A DNA stretch of 64,000 nucleotides from Pictodentalium vernedei. Taxonomy: Eukaryota > Mollusca > Scaphopoda > Dentaliida > Dentaliidae. A program made the translations under genes and the position numbers. Below are positions 34,080 to 46,059 of the stretch, piece after piece. Below the pieces are notes generated by a model. That model made no database searches. It saw only the letters and a list, made by a program, of their open reading frames with translations, and was not told the origin of the DNA. The stretch lies in assembly GCA_031216915.1 (NCBI GenBank), contig CM062289.1:61250241-61314240 (forward strand). Reading direction: 5' to 3'. The first letter of the stretch is position 1, and each line of letters opens with the position of its first letter.

Positions 34080-35335
34080 AACCAGTCCAGTCAAGCGATT
34101 ACTCTCTATATGACTCTGTAATTTAACCGCTAAATATCACTGCTGTTTGACGATCTTTTCTTGGTCCACCATGTGGAATCGGATTCCGCATCACTTTAGT
34201 GTGACGGAAATATTTACGGGTGCGTTCGAATTCGCATAATTAGCTTTTCCGGTCGCAGAAGGTACTTTACTCCTAAATAGAATGGGTGGGCTCGAACGGC
34301 GGTTGCAAAAATAAGTGTAAACAAAAAATACTTCTTTTTCACTTCAGTTCAATTTCCCAAAACAAAGTTTGAGGGAATTGTTAGCGCTAACATTGGCATG
34401 CGATGTTGAACTATAAGTCATATAATAAACATTTTATCGCTACTGTGAAGTGATATGGGTCTTTGCATCACATCTCGATGAGGAGGTCAGATCGCAGGAT
34501 CAAACTCGACACAAAGACCCAGATTACTTCACTATCGCGAAAATATGTAATATTAATCGAATACAGAATAGAAATGTTGAAATCGATGTTTGTTTTTTTA
34601 CAGTTTTGCAGACGACAAACAGATCGGTAATTGCGAGCTTAATTCAATAATATCATTTTCAAAAGGTTTAATGGTAAATATTCGACCGTTTTTTGGAATG
34701 TTCTGGACGTTAATGCAATTAAATCTGATCTTGCTCTTTATTCACAGTGAAATTCATGTCGAATTAGGTAGTTTCAAGGAATTAATTTCCTCGTAGCTGT
34801 TGTTTTCATATCTTTGCGAAGAGGTGAAGGAGATTTTTGTTTCTTCCTGCGAGAAAAAACATCAAAAGGGAAATTCCCAATACAAATAAATGAATGAAAT
34901 AACCCGTCTTGCGCATGCGTTCGTTTCTCCCAACATCATGAGACTTGTATTTTTGCTGCAATAACGATACAAGATCTTTTATCGCCGATTTTTTTATCGC
35001 TACGGATATTGCAGTTTGCGATTGCGTTTGTTGGTAAATAGTAAATCACCCGCTTTATCACACTGTCTGCACAGATGTCTTAAAATATTTTATCAAACAC
35101 ATTTGCCAAAATACAAGTGGCGGGCATCTGTCTCAGCTGCCTGGGTAGGGGATAAATATAGTATAGGTTTTGCTCATTGAATAAAAAAACAGTTGCCATT
35201 AGTTCCGTCAACATTTTGGTAATAAATCCCCATGTTTCATTGGGTTTACAAGGAAATGTTCAAATAATTGTTATTTTATTCTCCAGCGGTCATCACTCCC
35301 TTTCAGAGCAGATGCAGATCCCATTCCAAATAAAA
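34080..35335. other. Intronic stretch without recognised features
   Basis: AT-rich sequence; no exon, hairpin or transposon was recognised. The open frames at 34450-34796 overlap and show no motif. Confidence 0.45.
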
Positions 35336-35344
35336 GTCATTATC

Positions 35345-35593
35345 AGGGTTATCTGGGGCACGATGACGCCGTGTACTAAGGCGTACTGCACGTCGATGGT
35401 GCTCATGTCTTCAATCGCTGTAACCCCGCTTGAGCGGAACTTGAACAGAGTTAGAATGTTGAGGAGCTCACAGTTGATCGTCGATGCTCGGTGGTTGTCT
35501 ACGGGTACTCCGGCTTCCCCACCCGTAAAACTGTCACGGTCACGATTAGCCATTGTGCACAAGTATGTGACCCTAAACACAAATAAATAAATA
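35345..35593 (+). mobile_element. 5'-truncated SINE
   Basis: The body begins at ACGATGACGCCGTGTACTAA and continues to AAACACAAATAAATAAATA. Both possible heads (5S or tRNA) are missing. The GCTTGAGCGGAACTTGAACA segment matches the tRNA-headed copy at 18892, so it belongs to that subfamily. Confidence 0.8.
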
Positions 35594-35916
35594 CATCAAG
35601 ATTATCTCTGAAACCTTGCGACGTTTCAGTTTGAATACGTTTCTTGCATGTGTGTGTACATTTTCTTCATATAACCTTTCCCTCTTTCATAAGCACATCG
35701 CACAACCCACAAATGTTATTGTTTGTGGACTATGTTAGGTTTTAGCGAGAGATTTACAACACCTGTGAATCGTTGACTATTCAAGAGCAATAAATTCCAT
35801 ACCCACAAGATACATTATTAATCTAGCATCTGTTCAATTGTTACTCTTTCAAACTTAAGTTTCGGATCGTTAGCGCACTCGGGTTTGCTTTGGTTCATTC
35901 TATTTACAGTTAAAAC

Positions 35917-36223
35917 TAGAAGTCCTGTCGCGAACTGTGCTCTTATCTAGACTTAATTGCGCGTATGAATTGCGCACAGTTGCCATATCGAATGGCATCC
36001 AAAGCACGACAGGTTCTCCTGGTTACTCATAGCAAACACAGGCAATGTTTCTGCCAATGAACCTCCGGGTTGCCCGGAGGTCCATTGGCTGAAACATTGC
36101 TTGTGCACAGGCCATATGTACAGAATTTAATAGCCTTACTATGGTCATAACGCGTAGAGAGTTAATTCGTAGATCAACGAGCTATTTGTTCGCATTTCAT
36201 GACAGGACTTCTAGTTTTAACTG
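35917..36223. mobile_element. TA-flanked MITE, family C2
   Basis: Termini CAGTTAAAACTAGAAGTCCT and inverse. The left TA is at 35915-35916; the right is decayed to TG. The core hairpin is AATGAACCTCCGGGTTGCCCGGAGGTCCATT. Confidence 0.85.
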
Positions 36224-36683
36224 TGCCTATCTAAATGATTCGCATGTTAAGCAGATTTATGCCGTTACTGCGGTGCATCACCTCATTCAGCTATTTCAAT
36301 GCGGGTATCCACATACTCCCAGAGTGAAGTCAAAGATCGTTTGTTGGATGCTGTCGAAGTATGATATTGACATACCTTACTTCTTGTTATTGGTTATTGT
36401 ATTTGTATTTTAGGGTGGTGGGTGATTGGGGTGGTGTTTTTTTTAATAGTAATCATCACGTCCCCATACTGTGAAACATTCGAATTTTTAACTGTGCATT
36501 CCAGAATTGTATTTGTTCTCCTTGCGGATATAACTGACTAGATGGCGTTTCGTCAATTTTACAACACGACGAAAAGGCAAAACATGCAAAAACGTAACCA
36601 TTTGAACCCGAGCGGCCGATTCCATTCTAGGATCCTGATACGACCCAGATTAATAGAGTAGACAACTTCTTCGATAATTTGTA

Positions 36684-37172
36684 CTGTAGACCAATACATA
36701 TTTTCAACGTGCAGACGTAGGTCTGCACGTTGACAATATTAATTGTTCTACCCCCCGAACGAACATGGACTCTTCCAGTTGACGACATTGAACTGCGATA
36801 GAAGATACCATCAGTGTTTTAGGGTTCAAAGGGTTACATTTTCCTTTTTTGTCTTTTGGGTGGTGGTCGTCTGCATGTTGAAAATATTAGTTGTTCTACC
36901 CCCCGAACGAACATGGACTCTTCCAGTTGACGACATTGAACTGCGATAGAAGATACCATCAGTGTTCTAGGGTTCAAAGGGTTACATTTTCCTTTTTTGT
37001 CTTTTGGGTGGTGGTCGTCTGCATGTTGAAAATATTAATTGTTCTACCCCCCCCCCCCCCCGAACGAACATGGACTCTTCCAGTTGACGACATTGAACTG
37101 CGTTAGAAGATTCCATCAGTGTTCTAGGGTTCAAGGGGTTACATTTTCCTTTTTGTCTTTTGGGTGGTGGTC
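36684..37172. repeat. Family B MITE with tail amplified three times
   Basis: The B hairpin (TTTTCAACGTGCAGACGTAG and complement) is followed by three tandem units starting at 36721, 36869 and 37017 (148, 148 and 156 bp). Each runs from GTCTGCA(C/T)GTTG through GAACATGGACTCTTCCAG and AGGGTTCAAAGGGTTAC to TTTTGGGTGGTGGTC. The third is longer because its poly(C) tract has expanded. Confidence 0.9.
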
Positions 37173-37299
37173 GTCTAGTAGTAATCATCTGCCTTCCATA
37201 CTGTGAAACATTAGAATTTGTAATTGTGCATTCTAGAACTGTATTTGCTCTTCTTGGGGATATACCTGATTAATGGGCAGTTGTCCTTTCGTCTACCTA

Positions 37300-37613
37300 C
37301 AGTTAAAACTAGAAGTCCTGTCACGAATAGTGCGCTTATGTAGGCTTAATTGCGCGTTGGAATTGCGCGCAATTGCCATATCGAATGGCATCCGAAGCAC
37401 GGCAGGTTCTCCTGGTTACTCATAGCAAACACATGCAAAATTTCTGCCAATGGACCTCCGGGTTACCCGGAGGTCCATTGGCTGAAACATTGCTTGAGCG
37501 CAGTCCATATGTACAGAATTTGATAGCTTTACTTGGGCCATAACGCGCACATTAACGCGCATATCAATGTGCTATTTGTGCGCATTTCATGACAGGACTT
37601 CTAGTTTTAACTG
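37300..37613. mobile_element. TA-flanked MITE, family C2
   Basis: CAGTTAAAACTAGAAGTCCT and inverse, with TA at 37298-37299 and 37614-37615. The core hairpin is CAATGGACCTCCGGGTT/ACCCGGAGGTCCATTGG. It is 1.1 kb from another copy in the same orientation. Confidence 0.92.
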
Positions 37614-37619
37614 TAACAA

Positions 37620-38355
37620 CACGGTGAATAGACGACACTTTCAAAAACTTAAATTTTCCTTTTTGTTTAAAATGTATAAGTTACGGCCACCCACCGTGTG
37701 TATTTTTCTTTATATTTCTTACCGTTTCAGAATTGAGCATCTAAAATGTTGGTGTAATTTTGGGAAAATTCTGGAAAATAACCAATATCTCACTCTCCAA
37801 CGTGACGTTTCTCAGAGTCCTTTTGCCGCGAAAGTTTGTACGAAGATAGAGAGTCTTATCACTTCGCTACACACTTCGCTATATAGCTTTATCTCTTAAT
37901 CTTTTTGTGAGTTACTGACCCTTCAAGATTTGTAGTAATCTCCTTTTGGTAAAATATATTACACCACACCTATCTTCATAAAGATGATTCACAGTGGCAC
38001 ATAATCGTGTGTTTTTATAATTGTTGTGCGCGATGACAGTGGTGAGCAAAATGGGTGTCTGTACACTTCCGGGTTAAACAAAAATCTTGAGACTTTCTAT
38101 TTTAACTCTGTTTTTAGTCTCGTGCAATAGCATACAGGCATACTCAATTCTATTTACACGGACACGTGCTGGTAGTCGACTCTTTGCTTTCTGCCTCCCA
38201 GCCCCCTTTATTGTTTCTTTATAACTTCGGGATACCTAGTTATTGAGATGAAAGGGCATACATTGCGTTTCACGTCTCACTACGGAAAGGAACTGATATT
38301 GTCGCGAACACAGAACACGAATGCATGGGCGTCTGCTGATGAAAACATTGATCTC
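37620..38355. other. Intron end before exon B
   Basis: No repeat or gene recognised, apart from the splice acceptor of exon B at 38353-38358. Confidence 0.5.
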
Positions 38356-38358
38356 TAG

Positions 38359-38589
38359 TTTCGTTCCAGAAAGTATTAGATGGCTGCTTGTCCGTGGAAG
38401 ACTTGAAGAGGCCAAGCAGGTTACAAGACGAATAGCCGCTGTCAACAGAAGACCTTGCCCAGATCTGAACATGCTTGATGAACTGTCGAAAACAGTGAAC
38501 ACGAGTACAACACACAAGTCGTATACGTGTTTAGACCTGTTCCGAACAAGACAGATGCTCAAACCGACGATGCTGCTGGCGCATATATG
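38359..38589 (+). CDS. SLC22-family transporter, exon B (TM6-TM7 loop)
   Basis: This exon continues the same gene after a 28.4-kb intron. The first base completes the phase-2 codon from the previous exon and gives FFVPESIRWLLVRGR. That is the family's conserved PESPRWL motif in the large cytoplasmic loop after TM6, followed by LEEA. About 76 residues of charged loop follow, ending at the start of TM7. The acceptor is CTCTAG at 38353-38358 and the donor is GTAATA at 38590-38595, again phase 2. Minus-strand frames across it are open by chance; the plus frame carries the conserved motifs. Confidence 0.93.
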
Positions 38590-38724
38590 GTAATATGTTC
38601 ATTTGTAATGATGTCTTTTGCAAAACCGAATATCATTCGGCAGTATCACGTGAAGTAGTTCTAACGTACGAAGGAGAAAACTATGGAAGCGTATTGGTGC
38701 CAATGTAGTGTAATGTTTTCGGGA

Positions 38725-39053
38725 ACTTATCTCCTAATTAGGACTTAACTATCACCTAATTAGGAGATATTATCTCCTAATTAGGACTTATTATCACCTA
38801 ATTAGGAGATAAGTAGCACCTAATTAGGAGATAGTATCACCTAATTATGACTTAAGTATCACCTAATTAGGAGATATTGTCTCCTAATTAAGACTTATTA
38901 TCACCTAATTAGGAGATAAATATCACCTAATTAGGTGATAGTATCACCTAATTAGGAGATAGTATCACCTTATTAGGACTAAGTATCACCTAATTAGGAG
39001 ATATTATCTCCCAATTAGCACTTATTATCACCTAATTAGGAGATAAGTATCGC
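38725..39053. repeat. 22-bp array of CCTAATTAGG palindromes, left arm
   Basis: About 15 units of CACCTAATTAGGAGATA with alternating spacers (TTAT, GTAT, ACTTA). About 13 keep an intact TAATTA core. Confidence 0.95.
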
Positions 39054-39902
39054 AAATTTCATATACTGATGCCAGTGACTTATTGTACAATTCTGGGGAA
39101 AGTGTGTTTAATAGTAGGCCTTTACTCTACAAAAGTGGACTTTCCGAGACGCACGGTTTGCAACGCACCAGGTCAACTTTTCAGGACCATGCACGATGAA
39201 GCACCATCAGGCACATGCGCTGTCGCACGTCTTATATTCGGATGTCTGCATTTCATCTCTCCTCCTTCACAGTCTCTGTCTTAAACTCGACACTAGTTAA
39301 CCCAAAACAGATTGATCATTCTAGGAGAACTGCTCATTGTTCTTCTTTTGTTTATGTCCTGCTCGGATACAAGATGTATCACACCATATGAAGCACACAT
39401 GGCCATCTGTCGAAATGGCTGACACAATTACAATACCCGTGTAACAGGACCCCCCCCCCCCCCGGATAGCCCCCGCCCCTGGATACCCCCGCCCCCACCC
39501 ATGACACAATTTTCGTGATTTATTTTGCATTATTTGCTGATGAAATGGAGAGAAAATTGTTTTTTTTTTGCAGATTTTGTGTGGATACCTTGCCCCCACC
39601 CAGTAGCCGACCTATGACAAAAAACATCATCTCAATATTTTCTCAACTCTTCCGGTACACATTGTGATGCAATTGCGTGAAAGATATTTTTCAGATATAA
39701 ACACCGAATATGGGTTGGTTGGATTGGGGGGGGGGGGCGGAAGATATCCAGGCCTAGACATCCCCCTTCCCTCCCCACCTTTACGTCATGAAATAATGTC
39801 AAATCAGTGATAATAGCGGGGGATGGGAGCGGGATGATGTGCAGGCCTGGATACTGGATACCCCACCCCCTCCCAATTCAACCAACCCTGACTCAATGTT
39901 AA

Positions 39903-40173
39903 CTGGTTGAGTGCTCGTAGCCCATATATGGGCTTTACTCTGAAGTTCAGGTACCTCAACTCAAAGGCTTCATATTCTGTGGATGCACTTTCTGATATAT
40001 TTGAAGTAAATTTATTAAGTCTATAAAGTTTTGTCGTGTTACAATTTATGGGAGAGTGTCTATAGGCACCCCCACCACCACACACAGCCTATAGGCGCTC
40101 TCCCATAAATTGTAACGAGGCAAAAACAGGTGAACAAAGTTTGACGACTAAAAATAATTTAGCACTCTACCAG
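39903..40173. mobile_element. TTAA-flanked MITE nested in the foldback element
   Basis: TTAA lies at 39899-39902 and 40174-40177, with ends CTGGTTGAGTGCT and AGCACTCTACCAG. The inner hairpin at about 40028-40126 (ACAATTTATGGGAGAGTG and complement) resembles the hairpin at 1871-1934. Confidence 0.75.
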
Positions 40174-41371
40174 TTAATGTCCAAGAAAGTGTTTTCCATG
40201 CCCTTACATGACAATATGAACCAAAATAGTTGAGAAAATATTGAAATATTTTTTGTTACAAGTCAGGCTACTGGGTGGGGCCAAGATATCCAGGTTGGAA
40301 CTGAGAGAAAAAAAGATTTCTGCAAAAAACATTTTTCTCGCCATTTCATTAACAAATAATGTTAAATCTGAGAACAAAAAAAGTTTTTGTCACGGTGGGG
40401 GGGGGGATGCAGGTCTGGACCCCACCCCCCACCCCCAACATTCCCCATTCCAACCAACCCTAACTCAGTGTTTATATCTTAAACCATTTTTTCTGTCCAA
40501 AACGTTTTGCTCGCCATTTCATCAAAAATATTTGTGTCATGATGGGGGAAGATATCCAGGCCTGGATATCTTCCTCCACCTCCACTTTCCAACCAACAGC
40601 AACTCAGTTTTTATATCGGAAACCAATTTTTGTGCCCAATACATTTTCTCGCCATATCGTTATCAAATAATGTCAAATGATTGAAAAAATCTTTTGGGGG
40701 TAATGGGGGGGGGGGGGGGTGTCCAGGCCTGGATATCTTGCCACCCCCTCCCCTCCCAATCTAACCAACCCCGACTCAGTAATAGTATTTCTTATCTGAA
40801 AAAAACGTTTTTCATGCCATTACATGACGATATGAACCAGAATAGTTGAGAAAACATTGAGATGATTTTTTTTTTCACAGGTCGGCTACTGGGTGGGGCA
40901 AGATATCCAGGTTTCAAAAGAATAATATTTTTCTTCTCATTTCATAATCAAATAATATAAAGTGTGTGGAATTTTCTTCTTTTTTTGTCATGGGTGCTGA
41001 TATCCGGGGGGGGGGGGGAGGTATTTCAGAATATCTTCTCCCCAGAAGGGGGATATCATAGGATATCTTCTCCTGCGTGGGAAGATATCGGGGAGGGGGG
41101 GGGGTGGCACAACGGCTTTGTCGGTACATGCGGTTATGCGCCCACCCATCCCCACCAACAAGATCAGTGAACAACTTAATGATCATTAATTGAGTCCTCA
41201 TTTCAGAAAGAACTAGACACCATTTCTGCACTTTGGAATTCACATAGGATCCGATCGTCGAAGAACGCTCACGGTGCATTTGGCAAACCTGTTGTGATGT
41301 ATTTAGGTCCAGGGGTGTATGGAACTCACGACTACATTCTTCCAGCTGAACATCGTAAAATCGCCGCATGC

Positions 41372-41762
41372 TATAATATCTCCTAATTAGATGATACTTA
41401 TCTCCTAATTAGGTGATAATAAGTCCTAATTAGGATATAATAAGTCCTAATTAGGAGATAATATCTCCTAATTAGGTGATACTTATCTCCTAATTAGGTG
41501 ATAATAAGTCCTAATTAGGATATAATATCTCCTAATTAGGTGATACTTATCTCCTAATTAGGTGATAATAAGTCATAATTAGGAGATAATATCTCCTAAT
41601 TAGGTGATACTTATCTCCTAATTAGGTGATAATAAGTCCTAATTAGGAGATAATAACTCATAATTAGGTGATACGTATCTCCTAATTACGTGATAATAAG
41701 TCCTAATTAGGAGATAATATCTCCTAATTAGGTGATACTTAAGTCCTAATTAGGAGATAAGT
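41372..41762. repeat. 22-bp array of CCTAATTAGG palindromes, right arm
   Basis: About 18 units, the inverse of the left array, nearly all with an intact TAATTA core. Confidence 0.95.
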
Positions 41763-41918
41763 TCCCGAAAACATTACACTACATTGGTACCAATACGCTT
41801 CCATAGAAAACAAGTTGTTTGGAACATTTACAAAAATGAACTATCTTACCGTTACCACCGATAAAAAAAACTAACACTGCTTCTCTCCAACGCCGCAAAG
41901 TTCAGCACTTCTAACATG

Positions 41919-41919
<1 letters not shown>

Positions 41920-41966
<47 letters not shown>

Positions 41967-41968
41967 TT
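41920..41968. repeat. (TTTA)n microsatellite
   Basis: About 12 uninterrupted TTTA units. Confidence 0.95.
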
Positions 41969-42294
41969 AGCTCACATGACTGAAAGTCAGGAGGAGCTTA
42001 AATGATCACTTTTTGTCCGTCGTCCGTTCATAGTCAGTCCGCCCGGCGTGAACTTTAGATTACCGACTACTCTTCATAAACCACAGGACCAAATTGAATC
42101 AAAATTGTACATGCATGTTCCTTATCATATGTCAATTCACGTTTGTTAAAATAAAGTTGCCCCGCCCACATAGGGCACCACGAAGGACATTATTCTGGTA
42201 GCGCCCATAAGTTGTTTTCAAAAAATAAAAAATAAAAATCTTCTTCTCCAGAACCATCAATTGGAATTTTTAGATATTTGGTATATAACATCTT

Positions 42295-44505
42295 ATGGTA
42301 AGCCAGGGATTCATACCTCGTATCACGAGGCCATCTCGAATAACGCGTCACACAGCAACTTTAATAGATCATATCTTCTCAAATATTATTTCCTATAACT
42401 GCCTATCCAGAATAATTATCACAGATGTCTCTGACCATTTTGGTACATTCCATATAGAAAATAATGCCCTCCAAAAGGATAGACCAAACAATGACCTTCA
42501 AACGCAGTTTCATTGCTGCGGACTTGGATCACGTCTGTCGCAAAGCGATTTTTCGTGTATCTACGAAACAAGCTGCCCAGATGTAACATATGAGAGTTTT
42601 ATGAATATCTATTCTACAGCTTTTGAAAAGGTATTTGGTTGGGTTAGTGTCCAATTGAAGAAACAATATATTAAGCAACAGCCGTGGATATAGAAAATAT
42701 AAGAAATTATAAAAACTACACTAAATGTTTTAATAGAATTCAAAAACAAAGTAAAGCAATGTACTTTAATAAAATATTAAATGAAAATAAAAGTAGCTTG
42801 AGACGAACATGGAAGATATTAAATGAAACAATAAATACAGCCAAACGTACTGCTAGTATGCCTTCTGCTTTTGTCAAAGATAATAACCACGTTATATATG
42901 CTCGGTACGAAATAGCATATGAATTCAATAACTTCTTTACAAACATAGAGAGACGCACCAGTGAACAGCTAATACAAACATATAAATCTTTTAGAGATTT
43001 CATAGATTCTCCTTACCCAAATATTTTTTTCATAACACCTGTTACCCCTGGTGAAGTAATACATATTGTTAAACGTATGAAGTCAAAACATTCTGAAGAC
43101 TGTGATAGCATTGCAACATATCTCTTGAAGTATAGTATAAATATATTAGCCCAAACAATTCCCATCAATCTTTTACCAGCGGAGTTGTGCCAAACAGAAT
43201 GAAAATCGCCAAAAGTATCCCAGTTTTAAAAATCAAGGACGAAAATTTAATAATTACAGACCAATAAGTAGTTTACCCACCTTCTCTAAAATGTTAGAAG
43301 AACTAATGGCAAATAGAATGGTTATCTCTCTGAACACATTTGATATTTTCTACCAACATCAATATGCCTTTAGAAAAAAAACATAGTACCATACATTCTG
43401 TTATGCAATTTCTCAGACATATTGGTATAAAAAATAACAAACCAACTAAGGACGTAACATTAGCTGTATTCATAGATTTTTCAAAAGCCTTTGATTCGAT
43501 AAATCAAAGTAAACTGTTAAGTAAATTGGCAGGATATGGATTCAGGGGAATTAGCAATGACTGGTTCAAAAGTTACCTATCCAAATGACTGAAATAACAT
43601 GAGGGGTTCCACAGGGCTATGTACTCGACCCCCTTTTATTCCTATTGTACATGAAATATATTTGTCGTTCAGCATTGTTGAACCTGCTCTCTTTTGCAGG
43701 TGACACAACAGTTTACGCATTTGGTCCTGATGCAAATACCTTAGAAATATTCATAAATGAGGAACTAAAGAAACTAAGCGACTGGTGCTCAGCTAACCGG
43801 CTTGTTTGGAATGCAAGTAAAACTAAGCATGTCGCTATAAACCCAACTCGTAATACTGGAGGCGTAGGAAACCTAAACATACATATACATTACAAAAATA
43901 TAAAACGAGTAGGGCAAAATGACACAGAAAATTCACTGAAATTCCTTGGCATTAACAATGACGATAACCTTTCACGCAGTGCTCACGTCTCACAAATATG
44001 TTCTAAAATAGGGCGGATTTACGCTCTAAACAAGGTGAAAACATTATTGCCGCATTCGTCTTCGAAAATGCAATATTTTACCCTTATCCATGGTCATCTA
44101 TTATATGGAATCCAAATATGAAGTAACGCACGGGCAATTCGAAAAATACTTATCATGCAATAACGCTCAGTTCGTATTATTATTAATTCTAGATATAATG
44201 CTCATACTGATCCCCTGTTTGTCAAAATTAATGATCTGTTCACACTCTAAGTCTGCCTCTTCATATTCGATTGGGAAAAGGGGAACTTCCTTCGCCATTC
44301 CATTCCATCAGGGCACAATTCACAAAGAACTACAAGACAATCAGAACTGCTACACATTAGTAGAACCCGTACTAGAACACTTGAAGGTCTTCCACTCCAC
44401 ACGTTCCCTAAGTAATGGAATGAATTGGACCCCGAAATAAGAACTATTAGAAACAGAAAAATATTCAAAAGATAGCTAACACAAAAAATCCTTTCCCATT
44501 ATACA
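42295..44505 (+). pseudogene. Non-LTR retrotransposon (jockey/CR1-like) remnant
   Basis: The 5' part keeps the end of an endonuclease domain: PRITRPSRITRHTATLIDHIFSN and VSDHFGTF (42310-42460). The reverse transcriptase follows in pieces: a YRPIS-type segment near 43257, FRKKHST at about 43370, the first catalytic motif FIDFSKAFD near 43470, GVPQGYVLDPLLF near 43605, and SFAGDTTVYA near 43690. There the family's catalytic FADD has become FAGD. The C-terminal DWCSANRLVWNASKTK and KFLGI are present. Several frameshifts and stops separate the blocks. No 5' UTR, poly(A) or target duplication was found; the clade call rests on these motifs only. Confidence 0.88.
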
Positions 44506-44599
44506 AATAACGTAGAATGTGACAGCCATTATTGTCGAGATTGTAGGTTTCATAGTACCAGTTAATCCTATTTTTTCATAATTTTTTAAAATTCTTTAA

Positions 44600-44831
44600 C
44601 GTAATGGCCAAAACCGGCCAGCGCTATTCTCAAACATCGCCAATTAATTTTCATTATTTTTTTCATTTTTTTGTCTCAAAAACATAGGTTATGACCCCTC
44701 GTTGGAACGAGCTCGTCGAGCTCGTTCCAACGAGGGGTCATAACCTATGTTTTTGAGACAAAAAATGAAAAAAAATAGTTATTCAAGAATTTTTTTGCAA
44801 GTGTCGTCAGCTTTTCATGTTAGGTAAAGGG
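44600..44831. mobile_element. MITE, family A2
   Basis: It lies between TTAA (44596-44599) and TTAA (44832-44835). The right end GTTAGGTAAAGGG is intact and the left end has lost about 12 bp. The hairpin (TTATGACCCCTCGTTGGAAC and complement) at about 44685-44765 is essentially perfect. Confidence 0.85.
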
Positions 44832-44835
44832 TTAA

Positions 44836-45335
44836 CAAGTATGTGAATAACTAAGATTCCACGTAGTCACTAAACCAGGACTACTTTATCATAAGGCCAT
44901 ATTCCTTTATTTTTTCAAATCCCATCCATGAAACAACAGCAAAGCTAAATCATATGTATACTATCTCCTCTTAGCAATACTAACCCTGTCTGACTCGCCA
45001 AGCCCAGAACCCCTGATGTTAAAATAGAAAACATTAAACCCAACAGGTGTTATATTACAATTTCACAAGTAACTATTCTCTTACGGTTTGTGTGCAGAGC
45101 TGACAATTGACTAACATCTATCGGAGATTGCAGGTAGACAGCCAATCTGGCTATGTCAACTCCCAACGTTACAGATAGTGGTGCTGTTCTGTTCTATAAA
45201 TGTATCTCTATTGCAGATTATAATAATGTATATGGATGAATGACGATTATTATTTTGTATCACATTGTATCTAAGTCGTTAAATAAATTAATCTAACCTC
45301 TCTAACATCTTTGGGGAGGGGAGTGGGGGGTCAGG
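44836..45335. other. Intronic stretch without recognised features
   Basis: No hairpin, exon or transposon was recognised. Confidence 0.45.
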
Positions 45336-45339
45336 TTCA

Positions 45340-45905
45340 CTTTTCTTCAAATCGAGTTCATGGGTTCATATTTGGGCTCCCTATGGAGGCCAGACATTTA
45401 ACTTAGTGTAATATGAGGAAATTTCCTTAAAAAATTCTCCAGATCCACCGGTCAGAATGATTTCATATTTGGTATACAACATCTCTAACGGGATCAATAC
45501 CTGGACTCACTACAGGAGCTCTAATTTGAACTGCATAATGAGGGATTTCTTAACAGATGTTTTTCAGATGCAACAGTAAGAATCCTTTCATATTTGGTAT
45601 ACAACCTCTCTACATAGGTCAGATTCTCGTTTTTTCAAATCGATTCCTGGGTTATTATTTGGGTTCTCTCTTGGTCCCCTAAGTTTTAACTTAGTGCAAA
45701 GTGAGGATATTTCTTTAAAACCCTTATTCTTCATATCCACCAGTCAGAATTCTTTCATATATGGTATATTACATATTTAGGGGGATAAAATTCAAGTCTG
45801 CTCAGTTTGAGTCTCTGGCTTAATATTCGGACTCTCTATGGGGGCAGGGGAGCAGGTTAGGTTCATGATTGTTCAAATCCATTCATTGGTGTTTTTCCTT
45901 ACTAT
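45340..45905. repeat. Diverged tandem repeat (TCATATTTGGTATAC units)
   Basis: Three to four degenerate units share CAGAAT..TTTCATATTTGGTATAC, TTAACTTAGTG, GAGGAAATTTC and GGGCTCCCTATGG. Spacing between units is uneven (about 120-170 bp). A related single motif lies near 42270. Confidence 0.7.
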
Positions 45906-46012
45906 TTGCCTTTCATAACTTCATTCCCTGTGGTGCTGATGAATCATAACAATCAGAATGTGACACCAAATACTTATTTGAACCACTTTGTCAGATGAGC
46001 AATTAAGGCCTC

Positions 46013-46054
<42 letters not shown>
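46013..46054. repeat. (TTTA)n microsatellite
   Basis: About ten uninterrupted units. Confidence 0.95.
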
Positions 46055-46056
<2 letters not shown>

Positions 46057-46059
46057 AGT

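Larger units (their letters stand above)
38681..41806. mobile_element. 3.1-kb foldback element with near-identical ends
   Basis: The ends CTATGGAAGCGTATTGG... and ...CCAATACGCTTCCATAG match over about 75 bp with one or two differences, so it is young or recently gene-converted. TA at 38682-38683 and 41804-41805 could be a TA target duplication, or AAAA on both sides a 4-bp one. Inside the terminal blocks lie the CTAATTAG arrays. The centre (39060-41360) is built from diverged modules with GATATCCAGGCCTGGATATC palindromes, ATTTCATNANCAAATAATGT segments and poly(G)/poly(C) runs. It has no convincing coding sequence. Confidence 0.8.

Noticed and set aside
38725-41762. CRISPR-like array
   Set aside because: Units are 22 bp, themselves palindromic and without unique spacers, in a eukaryotic foldback element.
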